Of a DNA stretch of 64,000 bases, positions 1-11,695 are shown in pieces (positions within the stretch are counted from its first letter, which is position 1; the number at the start of each line of letters is the position of its first letter). Under the pieces are notes generated by a model. That model saw only the letters and a program-made list of their open reading frames with translations, had not been told where the DNA came from and did not search any database. The position numbers were made by a program, and so were the translations under genes. This stretch comes from Sipunculus nudus (taxonomy: Eukaryota; Annelida; Sipuncula; Golfingiida; Sipunculidae). The DNA is taken from positions 20,361,839 to 20,425,838 of the forward strand of contig CM049316.1 in the NCBI GenBank assembly GCA_026874595.1. The letters are read 5' to 3'.

Positions 1-2900
1 TTGGTTTCATTTCAAACCAGAAATATATACATAATTAGTAACAAAGCCAACCACATTATGTACTTGATACAAATAATTTGTAATCATACATACATTTGTT
101 TTAAAGAACTTTAACATTTGGTATCATTGCAATCAGGAAGAATCTTTTAATCACTTTCTTCTTTTGGATTATAGAATGCAAATTTTGTGAAGTTGCAAAA
201 TAGTTTTAAATAGGATATTTCATCCGTTTGTTGTTTAGATAATATATTTTCATAGTAAGGACAAGAATCATTTCTGAATGTTAAGTGCTTTACAATATAT
301 CAAGAAATTCTCAAAAATATACAAGCTAGCATCCTCGATAAAGTTTTTGTAAATAGTTTTGAAAGTTGAAAATGTAGATCGGCAGCTGCTTTATTATTTT
401 CATTGTGTCATAGATAATATTGATGCGTGTTTGATAAAAATCAAAATGCTACATTTGTCCTTCACTCATATCTTACTGTCTACCTCGCTGTCCCAAACGA
501 ACAGTTACAAGCTTATGTGTATATGATAATAGCAGGACCGAATTAATATGTTACTTAAGCTATCGCTGTCGGTATGTTTTGCCAAAGTTAAAATATCTGA
601 ACTAGTTTGAAACAAAAATATATCCACTTCCGTTTAAATTGCATGTATCCAGATCGCGTAATCAATGGGAACGCTTTGCAAAGAAAATCTGGTATTGAAT
701 GCTCACCGACAGATGCGTGTAAGTCTTGAACAATACTGTCGATTTCACCTACCAGCCCAGAGATGTGGTTTCCATTAGTGACAACGCAGCTCTTTGAAGT
801 GACTTTAAGACTTAAGAGGAACGAGTACTTAACATACCATAGACCTTTTTCTATATTAATGCGTATATTGTTGCGAGAAGTGTCGCGTCAGTGGGTTAAT
901 GATCTACGCAACAATACCAAGACGAAAACGTTAACAGCATCATCAACATTTAAAAGAATGTATGCGGTGGGTGGGCGCCGTTGACGCAAACATAATAACA
1001 TCTGATACCATCACAAAATTGGGACAGCACTGGACAGTGGAACAGTGATGCTTGTGCAAAAAAATTTAAGCATACAACACTGATGAAAACTCTACATCTA
1101 TGTAACACACAGTGAGACCTTAGAAGAGTGTGCGCGCTTATCGATGCAGCACAGAAATTCATGTTGAACAAAAACATCTGAAATACATATATTGTAATAT
1201 TCATGTTCAGAATATGGGGAATGCAACAGCAAGATAAAACATTGACACAATTAAGGTGCTGTCAAGCTCACAACAATGCAAATCTACACTGATTAAAGGA
1301 TAATATATTTTATTCTTGACCAAAGAGAAAACACTCGAAAAGAATAGAGGAGGTCTGTACACATATCTTTATTAATAAATCTTGTGATCACAAATCTAGT
1401 ACGCAAAGCTCCAGATTCAACAAAAGCTACTGATGCAACTACTGAGTAGGAAGACATGAATAAAATTCAAAGTTAATGGAAACGGCTCAACCGTGGTGAT
1501 AACCTTCTAGTACAACTGTTTTACCATTGAGTCCATTTACTTACGGACATTATCGAATCCCTAAATAGAAAAGGCAAAAAAAAAAAAAAAAGCATACAAA
1601 AGAAAAGGTAAAAAATTGTAGGCTACACCATATAGCAGGTCCATTGGATGGCCGATACCAAGGACATTGAAGGACAATCCTGGAAGAAATCATATGGAAG
1701 TTCTATTATCATAAAAACAGGCTTGTAACGAAGTAACGAATCACGAATTACATACCAAATCATATATGAACATAACAGACATTCAGGAATAAGGCCTCAG
1801 GCCCAAAGTAATAAACATTTCAACAATAATTCAATCAAATAATTGCATTAACAGAATTATTTTTTTTCTCAATTTATGAAAAGTTAAGTATTGTAATACC
1901 CTGTTCAAGTATTCAACACCCTCTACAATATCATGTTGAACATAGTGTGTAATATTACATGTGTCTTCATTGTAATTAATTATCTAAATGTTCATTAAAA
2001 GCCTTTGATTTAGGTTTAAACTTGATTGATGTAGGCATGGAAAATATATTCTGGGACTTTTTTATCAGATTCAAACTTTATAGTACACTTCACTGGATAA
2101 TGATCTGCTAAATTCAACCTTTAAACTGAAAATGTTTCTAATAGATCTGTCCTGTATGTGTTACACATATGTATTCGCCTACAATATTTGGTGGAATTGC
2201 GCAAGTCATTATATGAAAATTAAAGGCAAAACACAACTGCTGTAATAAAACAGTTGTTAGTCTTACCATCCTTTGAATTTCTACACATTTGACATTCATC
2301 TGAAGGGTAAGCTTCATTTAAGCCAATAAATTCTAAATGATCATTTTATATGTAATATCAAATTTTACCAATCCTAGCATTCAGATCACCCTTTAAAATT
2401 GCATGTAAATCTCCAGCTTTTTATACAGTATCTACCATAATATTTTTTAGTCTTTTTATTCCATCACTTTCATTTAAGGTTTCATATAGTACTGAAACCT
2501 CTAGAGCAACATATGCACATAATAATAGAACAGGTTTATCCATATCAAAAGCTACACCATCCAGGATAAAGGCAATTATATATGTATATTTTTCATGTAG
2601 ACTATCTTAAAATTGCAATTCCTTTTTATACATACAATGATCCTTCCTCTGCCAACTTTCTCTCTAAAACTTGCAAAGAACAGAAATTGTTCAAAGTAAT
2701 ATTCAATCTCTTCTTCATAAAATTTCGAAGTTCCACAGAGCACAGTATATATATATATATATATATATTAAATCTAAAAGTTCATGTCAATAAATCTTTT
2801 TAGCAGACCCCACAGTATTTCAAGAAACAAATTTTACAGTATTATATTCAGCATTACATAAACTAGGAGTTTTAGTAATAGTGCATGAATTAGTAAGTGG
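1..2900. other. AT-rich non-coding DNA
   Basis: No open frame here exceeds about 85 codons and none resembles a known family. The stretch contains short A-runs, a short (TA)n near 2748-2769 and no clear mobile-element ends. It may be intronic or intergenic. I see nothing that can be named. Confidence 0.5.
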
Positions 2901-2909
2901 CGTGCTTAC

Positions 2910-3004
2910 CTGATCTTCTGGTGCAAGTGCGGTCTCAGTGTTAGTACAGTGCTGGTATGGTGAAATTAGTTCATCAACGTCTCTGTCATCTTGTTGATCC
3001 CCAT
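2910..3004 (-). CDS. Candidate internal exon of an unidentified gene
   Basis: On the minus strand a 95-nt open stretch is bounded by an acceptor-like TTTCAG just above 3004 and a consensus donor CAG|GTAAGC at 2910. One frame is open throughout and reads as an acidic, disordered-looking segment (starting DGDQQDDRDVDELISP, ending ALAPEDQ). It enters with two bases of a split codon and leaves on a codon boundary. Amino-acid composition and both splice sites suggest a real exon, but no homologue is recognised and no neighbouring exon could be joined in phase with confidence. Confidence 0.35.
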
Positions 3005-3602
3005 CTGAAACTGGTGATAATAAAGATTTTACAAGTGTTTTGAAACATTCGAATATTCAGATAACTATGGACGCAGGCATTACCATTATTTCTCATTCTT
3101 AGTTTTCCCAAGCATCACTTTTGGTTTCGATTCAAAATCCAATTTTAACATTTGCCCCTTAATAGAAATTTTCCTTGTTATCTTGCCTAGCCTGTATCAT
3201 AAAGGGGACAAGATTACGTGTTGATAGCCTGCTATGTTCACTAACATCATGCGATGCTCTGAGGTCTGGAACTCTCAACGTTTGCCTAGCCTGTTTCATG
3301 CCACTTACCTCCTGTTTATAGTATTCGACTTTATAATTACAGGTCTTGGTTTTCCATCTCTAGTTTCAACAGGTAACCGAAGTGTTCTTTCAATATTCAT
3401 TTCATCTTCTACAGTTTCTGAATTTTGTCAAATTTTCTCTTTCCTTACTGATTTTACTTTCTTTTCACATTCTTTCTAGCTTTTCCTTCCATTACTTTCC
3501 GGGATATCATGGAAAATCAAGTTGTTCTTTCTAATTTGTCACATTTAGAAGTTCTGTATTTTCTGCCTCTGTCATAAACATTGTTTAGTTCGTGTTCTAC
3601 GG

Positions 3603-3911
3603 TCAAAAGACGAGTTTAAGGTACATAACCTGCCGTTTTAGACCCTCCGGCGTGTCCATGTCATGCTGTTTCATCGGGCGGGCCTGAGGACTGGTGGTAT
3701 CTCTGCTAGTGGGATCGAGACGACCTGCCTCATTATGAACCGGCATAGTTGTTGCACCCGGCTGTCCTTCCCCTCTCTTTGTTACCAAGCTAAGATCTCC
3801 ACTTTCTGACCTGTTCAACTTTTCCTGTGTCTGTCGTAGGGTCCTCTGATGGGCTGGTTTGTTAAGAGTCTGCTTGGCCTTTTGACCGGTTGGGGTTAGG
3901 CCTGGGTTCAT
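3603..3911 (-). CDS. Unidentified open frame, 102 codons, polar
   Basis: This open frame is rich in K, R, Q, T and P and looks disordered. It has no recognisable domain. The local GC is higher than its surroundings, which fits either an exon or a fragment of a mobile-element gag-like region. The sequence around codon 91 (AAACGGCAG|GTTATG) could be a weak donor. No homologue is recognised. The adjoining sequence at about 4018-4500 is a tandem array, so a repeat origin is possible. Confidence 0.25.
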   Translation of the reverse strand: MNPGLTPTGQKAKQTLNKPAHQRTLRQTQEKLNRSESGDLSLVTKRGEGQPGATTMPVHNEAGRLDPTSRDTTSPQARPMKQHDMDTPEGLKRQVMYLKLVF

Positions 3912-4017
3912 GATTCATATAACAAAAATCGAATCATTACGTTCACTTACTACGCCTAACCAAAAATACCTTATAGAGATAGATCGATAGACACGACCTG
4001 GACAACCCCCATGCATC

Positions 4018-4500
4018 AGAATATTTTCAAGTACATATAGATGACAGCACAAGCAACATAGCAGGCACAACATCTCCAACATACCTTTCCCTATAGAGGG
4101 CAGCACAAGCAACACAACCAATACAAGACTGCAGCTCCAATATTAGTATGCAAGTAATGTTACGATTGCAGCACAAAAAACAATACTAGCACAGGGTTCT
4201 AGCTCCATGATCATTACACCAGTGACCTAGACATGGCAACACAAGCAACACAAAACCCTCTATCAGACTACTCACAAGTAGAGAACAACAAAGGCAACAC
4301 AACCAGCGCAACGTCACCTCCATCAGACCATTCCCTATAGAGGGCAGCACAAGCAACACAGCATCTCACCCATCAGACTATTCTCCCGTAGAGGGCGACA
4401 CAAGCAACACAACATCCCATTCATCAGACCATATCCCTGTAGTTGGTAGCCCGAGAAACATTATGATTTCACCAGTGACCTAGAGATTGCACCACAACTA
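4018..4500. repeat. Degenerate tandem array, unit roughly 55-65 bp
   Basis: The motif CCCTATAGAGGGCAGCACAA, followed by GCAACACA and a CATCAGACCAT-like block, recurs about six times with varied spacing (for example near 4090, 4330, 4390 and 4430). Units are imperfect and some carry insertions. This is minisatellite-like DNA; no coding potential is inferred. Confidence 0.7.
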
Positions 4501-4846
4501 CTGCCATTCTCTATTTAATCAGTTATATCTTGTCCGACTTCGCACTTAGATGGCCATAGATGGCCTGATAACAAAACACATTTACATGCATAATATACCA
4601 GAACATGATTTCTAGGTATATGATATTCATATAACTGAATACAACATGAATTACATTTGATAATAATGAATAAAAAAGTTTCAAGTATTTTTTTTTAATT
4701 TCATTAATTCCAAGCTAGTTGAAACATTTTTATATTATTTATATAATTCATAGAATCAATGTGGGGAATATGATAAAACATGCAAAAGCTTTCATTATTT
4801 CCATAATTTCAGGCAAGATAAAAATGTACATTAATATCACACTCAC

Positions 4847-4899
4847 CTGTCTGTGAAGACCATGTAGGCTAGCAGCAGGCTGACAGCTGTCTTTGCCAT
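4847..4899 (-). CDS. Candidate first coding exon with signal-peptide-like start
   Basis: A minus-strand ATG at 4899 opens MAKTAVSLLLAYMVFTD, which resembles a short secretory signal, and is followed by a consensus donor ACAG|GTGAGT at 4847. Sequence upstream to about 5005 could be 5' UTR; an acceptor-like CCGCAG also lies there. Only 17 whole codons are present, so the signal could be chance. No downstream exon in matching phase was found. Confidence 0.2.
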
Positions 4900-5009
4900 G
4901 AAGGTTTTGCAGGTGTTGCTTCCTCCCACATTGACCTCATGTTGGCACACGTTGAAAGGTTTCCATCGTCATTCCAGAGTTCCGTGCCATCACAGCAGCA
5001 CCTGCGGCG

Positions 5010-6420
5010 TAACTATGCAAATTTAATGATAAACTAATACAAACTGATTTAAAAAGCAAAACAGCTGAACACTTGCACATTCCTGTTCATTGATATGATG
5101 ATATTATTCATCTGTGCGAAAATACTCAAATACCGGTATAAAAAACTATAATGTACTTTTTTTTTATTAAAATCTAAAAACAAATCACTTGTTTTGAATA
5201 GATGATAAATCGAAATTTCACTTATATTTTTAATATTAAAGTATTAGAAATAGCAAATGAATGGCAATGTCAACACTGAATTATGATAATTGTCTTACCA
5301 CACATAAAAACACCAGACATGAATGTGTCACACTATGGCACATGTTGACGTGTCAGGTGAACCAGCTTTTTTTATCTTCCTTCCTATTTGGTTGCCATCC
5401 ATCACAACTTTTTTTTGGGGCTGGAACTACTTCTCTTTCGCTGTCAAGATACAGATCACTGTAAATACAACATGACAGAGTCTGACACATTTATGGCGTT
5501 CACAAGCAGCACTACAGATGACAATGTATTTTTTAGAATTCTGATGGAATAATATTATCATGTGGCTATATATTTTGCCGTTTGTAAAGTGTGTAGCTCA
5601 ACAACGTCACCTACATTGCTTTAGCGATCCAATTGAGATTAGTAACCGGGATACATTATGATTGTTGGAACTTTAAGGACAAAAGCTTCACACATAACTT
5701 GTATAACCAATCACACATATTGACTGATTAACAAATAAGTATCACCAGGAGGGGCTTTGGTGCAGTGAAAAAACTACCGGCGGGCTTGCCAAACAGGTCA
5801 ATTTTGACAGTTGCAAAATAGCACATATATCTAACCATATTGTGGGTAATACTGATAGTGGTAATCTAAATAGATATTTAGTATATACTGAGTACATATA
5901 CTTATGAGCGTTTACACATTATTTCTTTAGAGATGGGCATTTTAAACGTCCTTTTATTTTTTAGGCCTCCTTGCCTCGCACATGCCGGTGCTAATGTTTC
6001 AATCAGGCCTTATGTGATAACAAAAACAATTTAAGACACAATGTTTGAGGTTTTGATGCCACCCTTGACAAAGTAAAGCCTTCTTCTTTACTGGCCGATT
6101 CTATGGAGTGTGGGTTCTACATTGAAAGGAATGTCAATATCATAATGAGTGTTTTTCAAACCACTAATAATCTTATATACTGTTTGCATTTTAAGAAACA
6201 ACTTGGTAACTTATATTTATTTTTATTTTATATATATATATAATACTTAATTCACTGATATATGGACATAGATTAAAGTTTAAAAAGGAACTGCTCAAGT
6301 GATACTCAATCAGCAACTTCTGAAATAACCTGGTTACTGGAAAGTCTATCAGTACCGTTTGGACATAAAAATTATTTATAATTATATCGTAAAAAGTATT
6401 AAAGGATAAAAGTGTAAAAT
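5010..6420. other. Non-coding stretch, nothing recognised
   Basis: AT-rich sequence with a few short open frames and no family match. No terminal inverted repeats or tandem structure stood out, apart from a short (TA)n near 6229-6242. Confidence 0.45.
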
Positions 6421-6425
6421 CTCAC

Positions 6426-6584
6426 CTTGTATAATATTTTATTTTTCTCTTCAATGTTCAGGGTCAATTCCCTTTCCCATATGTTTGCAGCCTCGTCTGC
6501 GCCTTCGAGTTTTTCCTTCTCAAGTTCATTTTTGTTGTTCCCGAAGGTAAAAGGGATGAACATCTCTCTCAATATGCATTTCAA
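6426..6584 (-). CDS. Candidate exon, Lys/Glu-rich
   Basis: A minus-strand open frame starts with ATG at 6584 (or a second ATG seven codons later) and ends at a consensus donor ACAAG|GTGAGA at 6426, on a codon boundary. The encoded stretch is K/E-rich (NELEKEKLEGADEAAN, then ELTLNIEEKNK) and could form a helix. No homologue is recognised. It could be the first exon of a minus-strand gene running toward 2.9-4.9 kb, but phases of the other candidate exons do not clearly fit. Confidence 0.25.
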
Positions 6585-6803
6585 TGTGTTACATGTATAA
6601 CATTTCTTAATATGAAAATATGAGTAAATCTGAACATTTAATCAAACTCGCATGGAAACTGCTCGAAGAGGTCGCACACAGCAATGTTAGAACAATCCTT
6701 TTAATTATAGTCACTTACAGCTAAGTTGATTTAAGGTATAGTATATTAAATTTTTCTGAGATCCCCATTAGTCATTGCATTTAATATATAAATATTGCAT
6801 TTT

Positions 6804-6817
6804 AATATATATATATA

Positions 6818-6860
<43 letters not shown>
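6804..6860. repeat. (TA)n microsatellite
   Basis: Interrupted TA dinucleotide run. Confidence 0.9.
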
Positions 6861-6863
<3 letters not shown>

Positions 6864-6869
6864 TCTTAA

Positions 6870-7970
6870 TAACCAGTCATTAAATGAACATTAAAAATAA
6901 AATAATTTTCTTAACTGATTTTCACTGGCTGATTTTCCAACTGTTGTAGAATTCGGACCACGACACCATTGTCAACAGAGGACAGTGACTTAGCTATTCT
7001 ATCGCATATTAAGGAGTTTAACCAGATGATTATTATTATTGTACATCAATATGGAGTATCATGTTCAGATGCCTACATGAGAACTTAGTTTAGAGAGCCC
7101 AGGTGTCTCATTTGATGTTAATTTCATTAAATTTTTTATTCCGTGGGAATCGATGTTCATGTCTAGACGGTTCCTATAGCAACAATGTTTATTGTAGACC
7201 TCAACGGAAACGCACCTGCATATTTCCTTTATCTCTTAGTTAGCTCTCTGGAGGCGTTTCCAATTTAATATTCATGCATATAATGACAAGCCGTCTAATA
7301 ATGTGAGATGATTGGCCAGAAGACGGTCAGAACGTGTGAAGTCAACAGGCGTATACAAGCGGTGGATGCTGGACAAATCTTAAGAATCGCCTAGGTCAGC
7401 GCGCCAGTTGTGTGTAGTGTGACGGTTGTCTGTGGTTCAGAGGCGGGTTCGTGTTTATCAGTGTCTGATCAGCTAAATCGATGTTCCAGAGCGTAAAACG
7501 TCAATGTCTGGGGACGGCCACGTGGATACATTTCTAACGGACCTTGGAGTGTATTTTGTAATTACCGAAGGACTAGTAATCCCGCGATGTGTGTCTGACG
7601 TGAGTGAGTCCGGTAACAGGCCAGTACAATAAACACGCAAAACGAGAGTTGTAATAGATATTGTCATGCGGAGGCATGTGTGTGGAACGCCTCTCCAGAG
7701 AAAGTGTATATTTAACATATTTTGTTTTGTTTACTAATGACTTATTCGTCTTTTGGATAGAATGCATGTTTCACAGACAAAGCATGTTAACAATCTCTAA
7801 AGAGATGTGCAATATTGTGTATAGACAAAAGATGCCAATTTTGTAAGAGAAGAACGATAAAGGTGTCGGTGTCTGTCAAAATTGAATGTATAATATATCA
7901 TATGTGAATCTTTGAAGAATTTTCAATGAAGTAAAAGCATATATTATACCAAAAGTATTTATATTATTAG
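6870..7970. other. Non-coding stretch, nothing recognised
   Basis: Mixed-composition DNA. Three short overlapping open frames on both strands around 7473-7846 show no family resemblance and are taken as chance. Confidence 0.45.
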
Positions 7971-7971
7971 T

Positions 7972-8473
7972 CAGGTAACAAGCACTTGCTACTTCGCAGG
8001 ACTGTTTTGCTACAGCGCACATTGCCCAATGCGATCGCACGTGAATATGGCCCATGGCACTTGCTACAGGGCACTTCTATGTGTTACGTTGCGACTATTA
8101 ATTGCTTCCGCGGATATTGCTTGTTACTGGCCTATCTGGACGACCTCTGGATACAAAGACTTGCACTGATTCGTTAGTAGCAAAATTTTTGATCGCAATA
8201 GATAGCCTCAATGGGATAGTTCTGTGTGCTACTTTGCGACACGTAATTGCTACCGTTCATATTCCTTGTTGCTGGCCTAGCTGGGCGACCTATGGCTACA
8301 AAGACTTGCATTACGTCAATAGTAGCAGGATTTGCGATCGTAAATTCATAGCTCCAATTGGTAGCAGGTAACAAGCACTTGCTACCGCGCGGTTCTGATT
8401 TGCTACCTCGCACATTGCCCAATGCGAGCGCACATGATATATGGCCCATGGCATTTGCTTCCGCGCAGATCTG
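7972..8473. repeat. Left part of a TTGCTAC-type satellite array
   Basis: Repeated modules contain TTGCTAC followed by a CGC-type motif, plus GGCCCATGGCA and GGCTACAAAGACTTGCA blocks. The CAGGTAACAAGCACTTGC segment occurs at 7972 and again at 8365. The same family continues beyond the Harbinger transposon (14175 onward), so the array was split by that insertion. Confidence 0.8.
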
Positions 8474-8675
8474 GGGCCTGTTGCATAAAATTTTCGCATA
8501 TCGCAAACTTGCGATGCACTTGCGATGAAAATTGCGAAGCTCTTGCGACGGTTGCATAAAGCAGTTCGCAAGTTTCCCGTACATGCGACGCACCTGCGAT
8601 GTTTCACATCGCTGACCTATTTTTTTCTGGGCGCTTCATATTTCCTGCCTGCTAAAGACCATACAGCGAGAGAAC

Positions 8676-9539
8676 ATGTCAGGGGACCAAAAAAGAGCAA
8701 ATCGACAAGCCAATTACTCAAAAGACGAATTAGAAATTCTAATCCATGAAGTGCAGAGCAGGAAACACATATTGTTTGCCTCGCTAACGAACACCATCAC
8801 AAACAAAGTTAAGGAAAATGAATGGCACCAAGTGGCCTCGGCCGTGAGTTCCGTGGGACCAATAGTACGAACGGCGGCACAAGTCAGAAACAAATGGCGG
8901 GATTACGTAAGCAGAACGAAGAAGAAAAATACGGCACACAGGAGGGAATTGAGAGCCACAGGTGGTGGAGTTAACCCGGTACCGGAGTTGACCGATTCAG
9001 AGGAGAAGGCACTCTCTGTCGTTGGAAACACTGCCATTTACGGGATAGATAATTCAATAGACACTGATAGATCAACAACAGAAGAATACTTGCCCTCTTC
9101 AGATACAGCATACTTTGACAGGGGTTTAGACCCAACTAATTATTCTGCTGAAGAAAGGTCTGCGTCTCCTTTCCTGCACACGTTATCAAGTTCTGTCACA
9201 GAAACAAATGTTAGCTTAGGAGAACCTAATACAACAGAAGAAGACCTTGTATCTGAGGGAAAGCAGAAACGAACATCGCGCAAGGCATTTGAGCAAGAAG
9301 GTAAAGCACACTCAGAAATTCTCTTGGAGATAGAAAGGGAGAGACTGAAGATTGAACTGGAGCACCTAAAAGTGGCTAGAGCACAGTGTGCCGCTTTAGA
9401 GAACATAGTCGAATTGCTCAAATCTCATCCATCTTTATGTAAAAATATATACGAACACCAAACCCCAAGACAAACTGTACAAAATTACGAATCTCTGGAA
9501 TCCTTTGAAGCAGGAGAGCACATCTACACAAACCTTTAA
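8676..9539 (+). CDS. Harbinger Myb/SANT-like DNA-binding protein
   Basis: This intact 287-codon frame is the second protein of the transposon. In PIF/Harbinger elements the Myb-like partner helps the transposase enter the nucleus and bind the ends. Residues about 12-85 form a Myb/SANT-like trihelical domain with tryptophans at W50 (VKENEWHQVA) and W74 (VRNKWRDYV), followed by a basic stretch RTKKK. Residues about 100-200 are acidic and serine/threonine-rich, probably disordered. Residues about 209-250 (AHSEILLEIERERLKIELEH and onward) predict a coiled coil. The start lies about 200 bp inside the left TIR, a normal place for the first gene. It converges on the transposase gene. No frameshift or internal stop was seen. 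Identification of the exact Myb subfamily is inference. Confidence 0.85.
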   Translation: MSGDQKRANRQANYSKDELEILIHEVQSRKHILFASLTNTITNKVKENEWHQVASAVSSVGPIVRTAAQVRNKWRDYVSRTKKKNTAHRRELRATGGGVNPVPELTDSEEKALSVVGNTAIYGIDNSIDTDRSTTEEYLPSSDTAYFDRGLDPTNYSAEERSASPFLHTLSSSVTETNVSLGEPNTTEEDLVSEGKQKRTSRKAFEQEGKAHSEILLEIERERLKIELEHLKVARAQCAALENIVELLKSHPSLCKNIYEHQTPRQTVQNYESLESFEAGEHIYTNL

Positions 9540-9589
9540 TGCAAGGTAAGACTATTTTGAGAGAAAAATATTATTGAATTTTTGGCTCA

Positions 9590-10437
9590 AGGGCAATTAC
9601 CCCCTAAACGTTTACCCTCGACAATAAGCCCCCGGACAATTACCCCCGATACAATAACCCCGGAAACAATAAACCCGGACAATAACCCAGAAACAATAAC
9701 CCCGGATAATTACCCCCAAACAATAACCCAGAAACAATAACCCCGGACAATAACCCTGGAAACAATAACCCAAACACAATAACCCTCGAAACAATAACCC
9801 CGAAAACAATAACCCCGGACAATAAACCCCGAAAAATAACCCCGGATAATTACCCCCAAACAATAACCCCTAGAACAATATCCCTCAAACAATAACCTGG
9901 ACAATAAGCCCCCGGACAAATACCCCCGAGACAATAACCTCCAAAGCAATAACCCAGGACAATTATCCTCAGAACAATAACCCAGGACAATTACCCTCAG
10001 TACAATAATCCCGGACAATTACCCTCAGTACAATAACCCGGACAATAAGCCCCCGGATAATTACCCCCGAGACAATAACCCCGAAACAATAACCCTCAAA
10101 ACAATAACCCGGGACAATAAACCCCTTACAATAACCCCAAAGACAATAACCCCCAAAACAATAAACCTCAAATCAATAACCCGGACAATAAGCCCCAGGA
10201 CAAATACCCCCCGAGACAATAACCCCGGACAATAACCCTCGAAATAATAACCCCGGAAACAATACCCCGGACAATAACCCCGGAAACAATAACCCCGGAC
10301 AATAAGCCCCGGGGCAATTACCAAAGGACAATAACCCCGAAAAAAATAACCAGATAAAAAGCCCCCAGATAATTACCCCCGAGACAATAACCTCCCAGAC
10401 ATTTAACCCACCAGACAAATACCCCCGATCATCCTCT
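9590..10437. repeat. Minisatellite, unit about 14-16 bp (ACAATAACCCCGGA-like)
   Basis: About 55 imperfect units of the type ACAATAACCCCGGA occupy some 850 bp just downstream of the Myb-like gene. Variants include CAATTACCCCCGA and CAATAAGCCCCCGGA. The array makes spurious minus-strand frames of GLLFRGYCPG character, which should not be called genes. A few further units in the same orientation lie at 10783-10825. Inverted units of the same family appear at 11294-11435. Confidence 0.92.
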
Positions 10438-10864
10438 ATCCAGGGTGAGTGCTCTGTATGCTCAATGGGAAGGCTGTGCCTAGCAGTCGTGTTTCACTCA
10501 CATACGAGTGCGATCTTTGGGGTGCCTCTTGTTAAGACCCAGTAGTGGGGATGATTATACCACCAGGACCCGCAGGTGCCGTAGACACCGGGCCTGGGTA
10601 ATACCAGAATAAAATAAAATGATCGGAAGCGAGGGCTACCGCCCTTTTAAGTAGTTCCAAACCGAAATGGAATTCTGTAGATGTAAATAGTTTGGTTAAG
10701 ATAGATAAGCAGCGTCATAAAATGGAGACGGTTACCTCAACCGAAAAAATATGTTAAAAAAATACATTTACACAAAATTTTGACAATAACACCCGGACAA
10801 TGTCCCCCGGAAATTTACCACCGCTAATAAATCAAATAATTTTTTTTAAATATTTTTTAAAAAA

Positions 10865-10882
10865 TTATATATATATATATAT

Positions 10883-10936
<54 letters not shown>
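10865..10936. repeat. (TA)n/(CA) microsatellite
   Basis: TA run with a short CACACA interruption, lying between the two opposed minisatellite arrays. Confidence 0.9.
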
Positions 10937-10941
<5 letters not shown>

Positions 10942-11293
10942 CCGCTTGTTTTGTTAAGTCTTATTGTAAGAAAAACAAATACGGGTGATTACAGTTTTAT
11001 TACAAAGAAACTAATTAAGTAAGCTTGGTAATTAACTACATATGTTACCGTGTCACCTGGCCTGCCACAAACTCCATGGTTCATTTCTCTAAAGGCAGGC
11101 TGCATTCACAGGTAACCGTCAATCATTAATATTAATTATGAGTTCACTTAATTTAAATCTTACAAGCACAGTTATATAAACTGATTTTGTGTTTTTAATA
11201 TGATTAAATCACATACATATATAATGTGTAAATAAATACATAATCGTTCGTATAACTTTATTTATATGATATCATATGCTATTGTGGTTGTTT

Positions 11294-11435
11294 AGCGGGG
11301 GTTATTGCCCGTTGGATAATTGGCACCGAGGGTATTTTTCTGGGCGGTTAATATCGGAGGGGGGGGGGGGAGTAATTGTGTCGGCGGTTATGGTCTGGAG
11401 TAATTGTCCGGGGGTGATTGTCCTGTTGCCTGAAT
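11294..11435. repeat. Inverted copy of the ACAATAACCCCGGA minisatellite
   Basis: Units such as GGGGGTTATTGCCCG, GGGCGGTTAAT and TAATTGTCCGGGGGTG are the reverse complement of the array at 9590-10437. They include a 12-base G run near 11360. The two arrays therefore face each other across about 850 bp. Confidence 0.8.
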
Positions 11436-11695
11436 AAAGATGCACAATACACTTTATCTCTTTATTCATATTTTCAACACTTTATTAAAACATGACATTT
11501 TAATTTCCTTGGAGACAAAATTATTTTCATGTAATCTGCAGCCAAACAATTAACACGATCTGTATTATATTTTAATCGGGATTATCAAAATCCTGGAAAT
11601 ATGCTTCTAAACTTTCTTTCCAACCCTTCTGCATTTCCTTCTGTTAATGCTGGTGCCATCACCTGCATGCTTGCAATAGGCTTCGTTTCAAAATA

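Noticed and set aside
4089-4500. A CRISPR-like array
   Set aside because: Units are imperfect, spacing is irregular and the genome is eukaryotic; this is a minisatellite.
8174-8607. Minus-strand frames of 139 and 98 codons
   Set aside because: They lie across satellite units and the Harbinger left end; composition follows the repeats and no family is recognised.
9140-9421. Minus-strand frame of 93 codons
   Set aside because: Antisense shadow of the Myb-like gene.
9612-10418. Five minus-strand frames of GLLFRGYCPG-like protein
   Set aside because: They are translations of a 14-16-bp minisatellite read in several frames; there is no domain and the same pattern appears in more than one frame.
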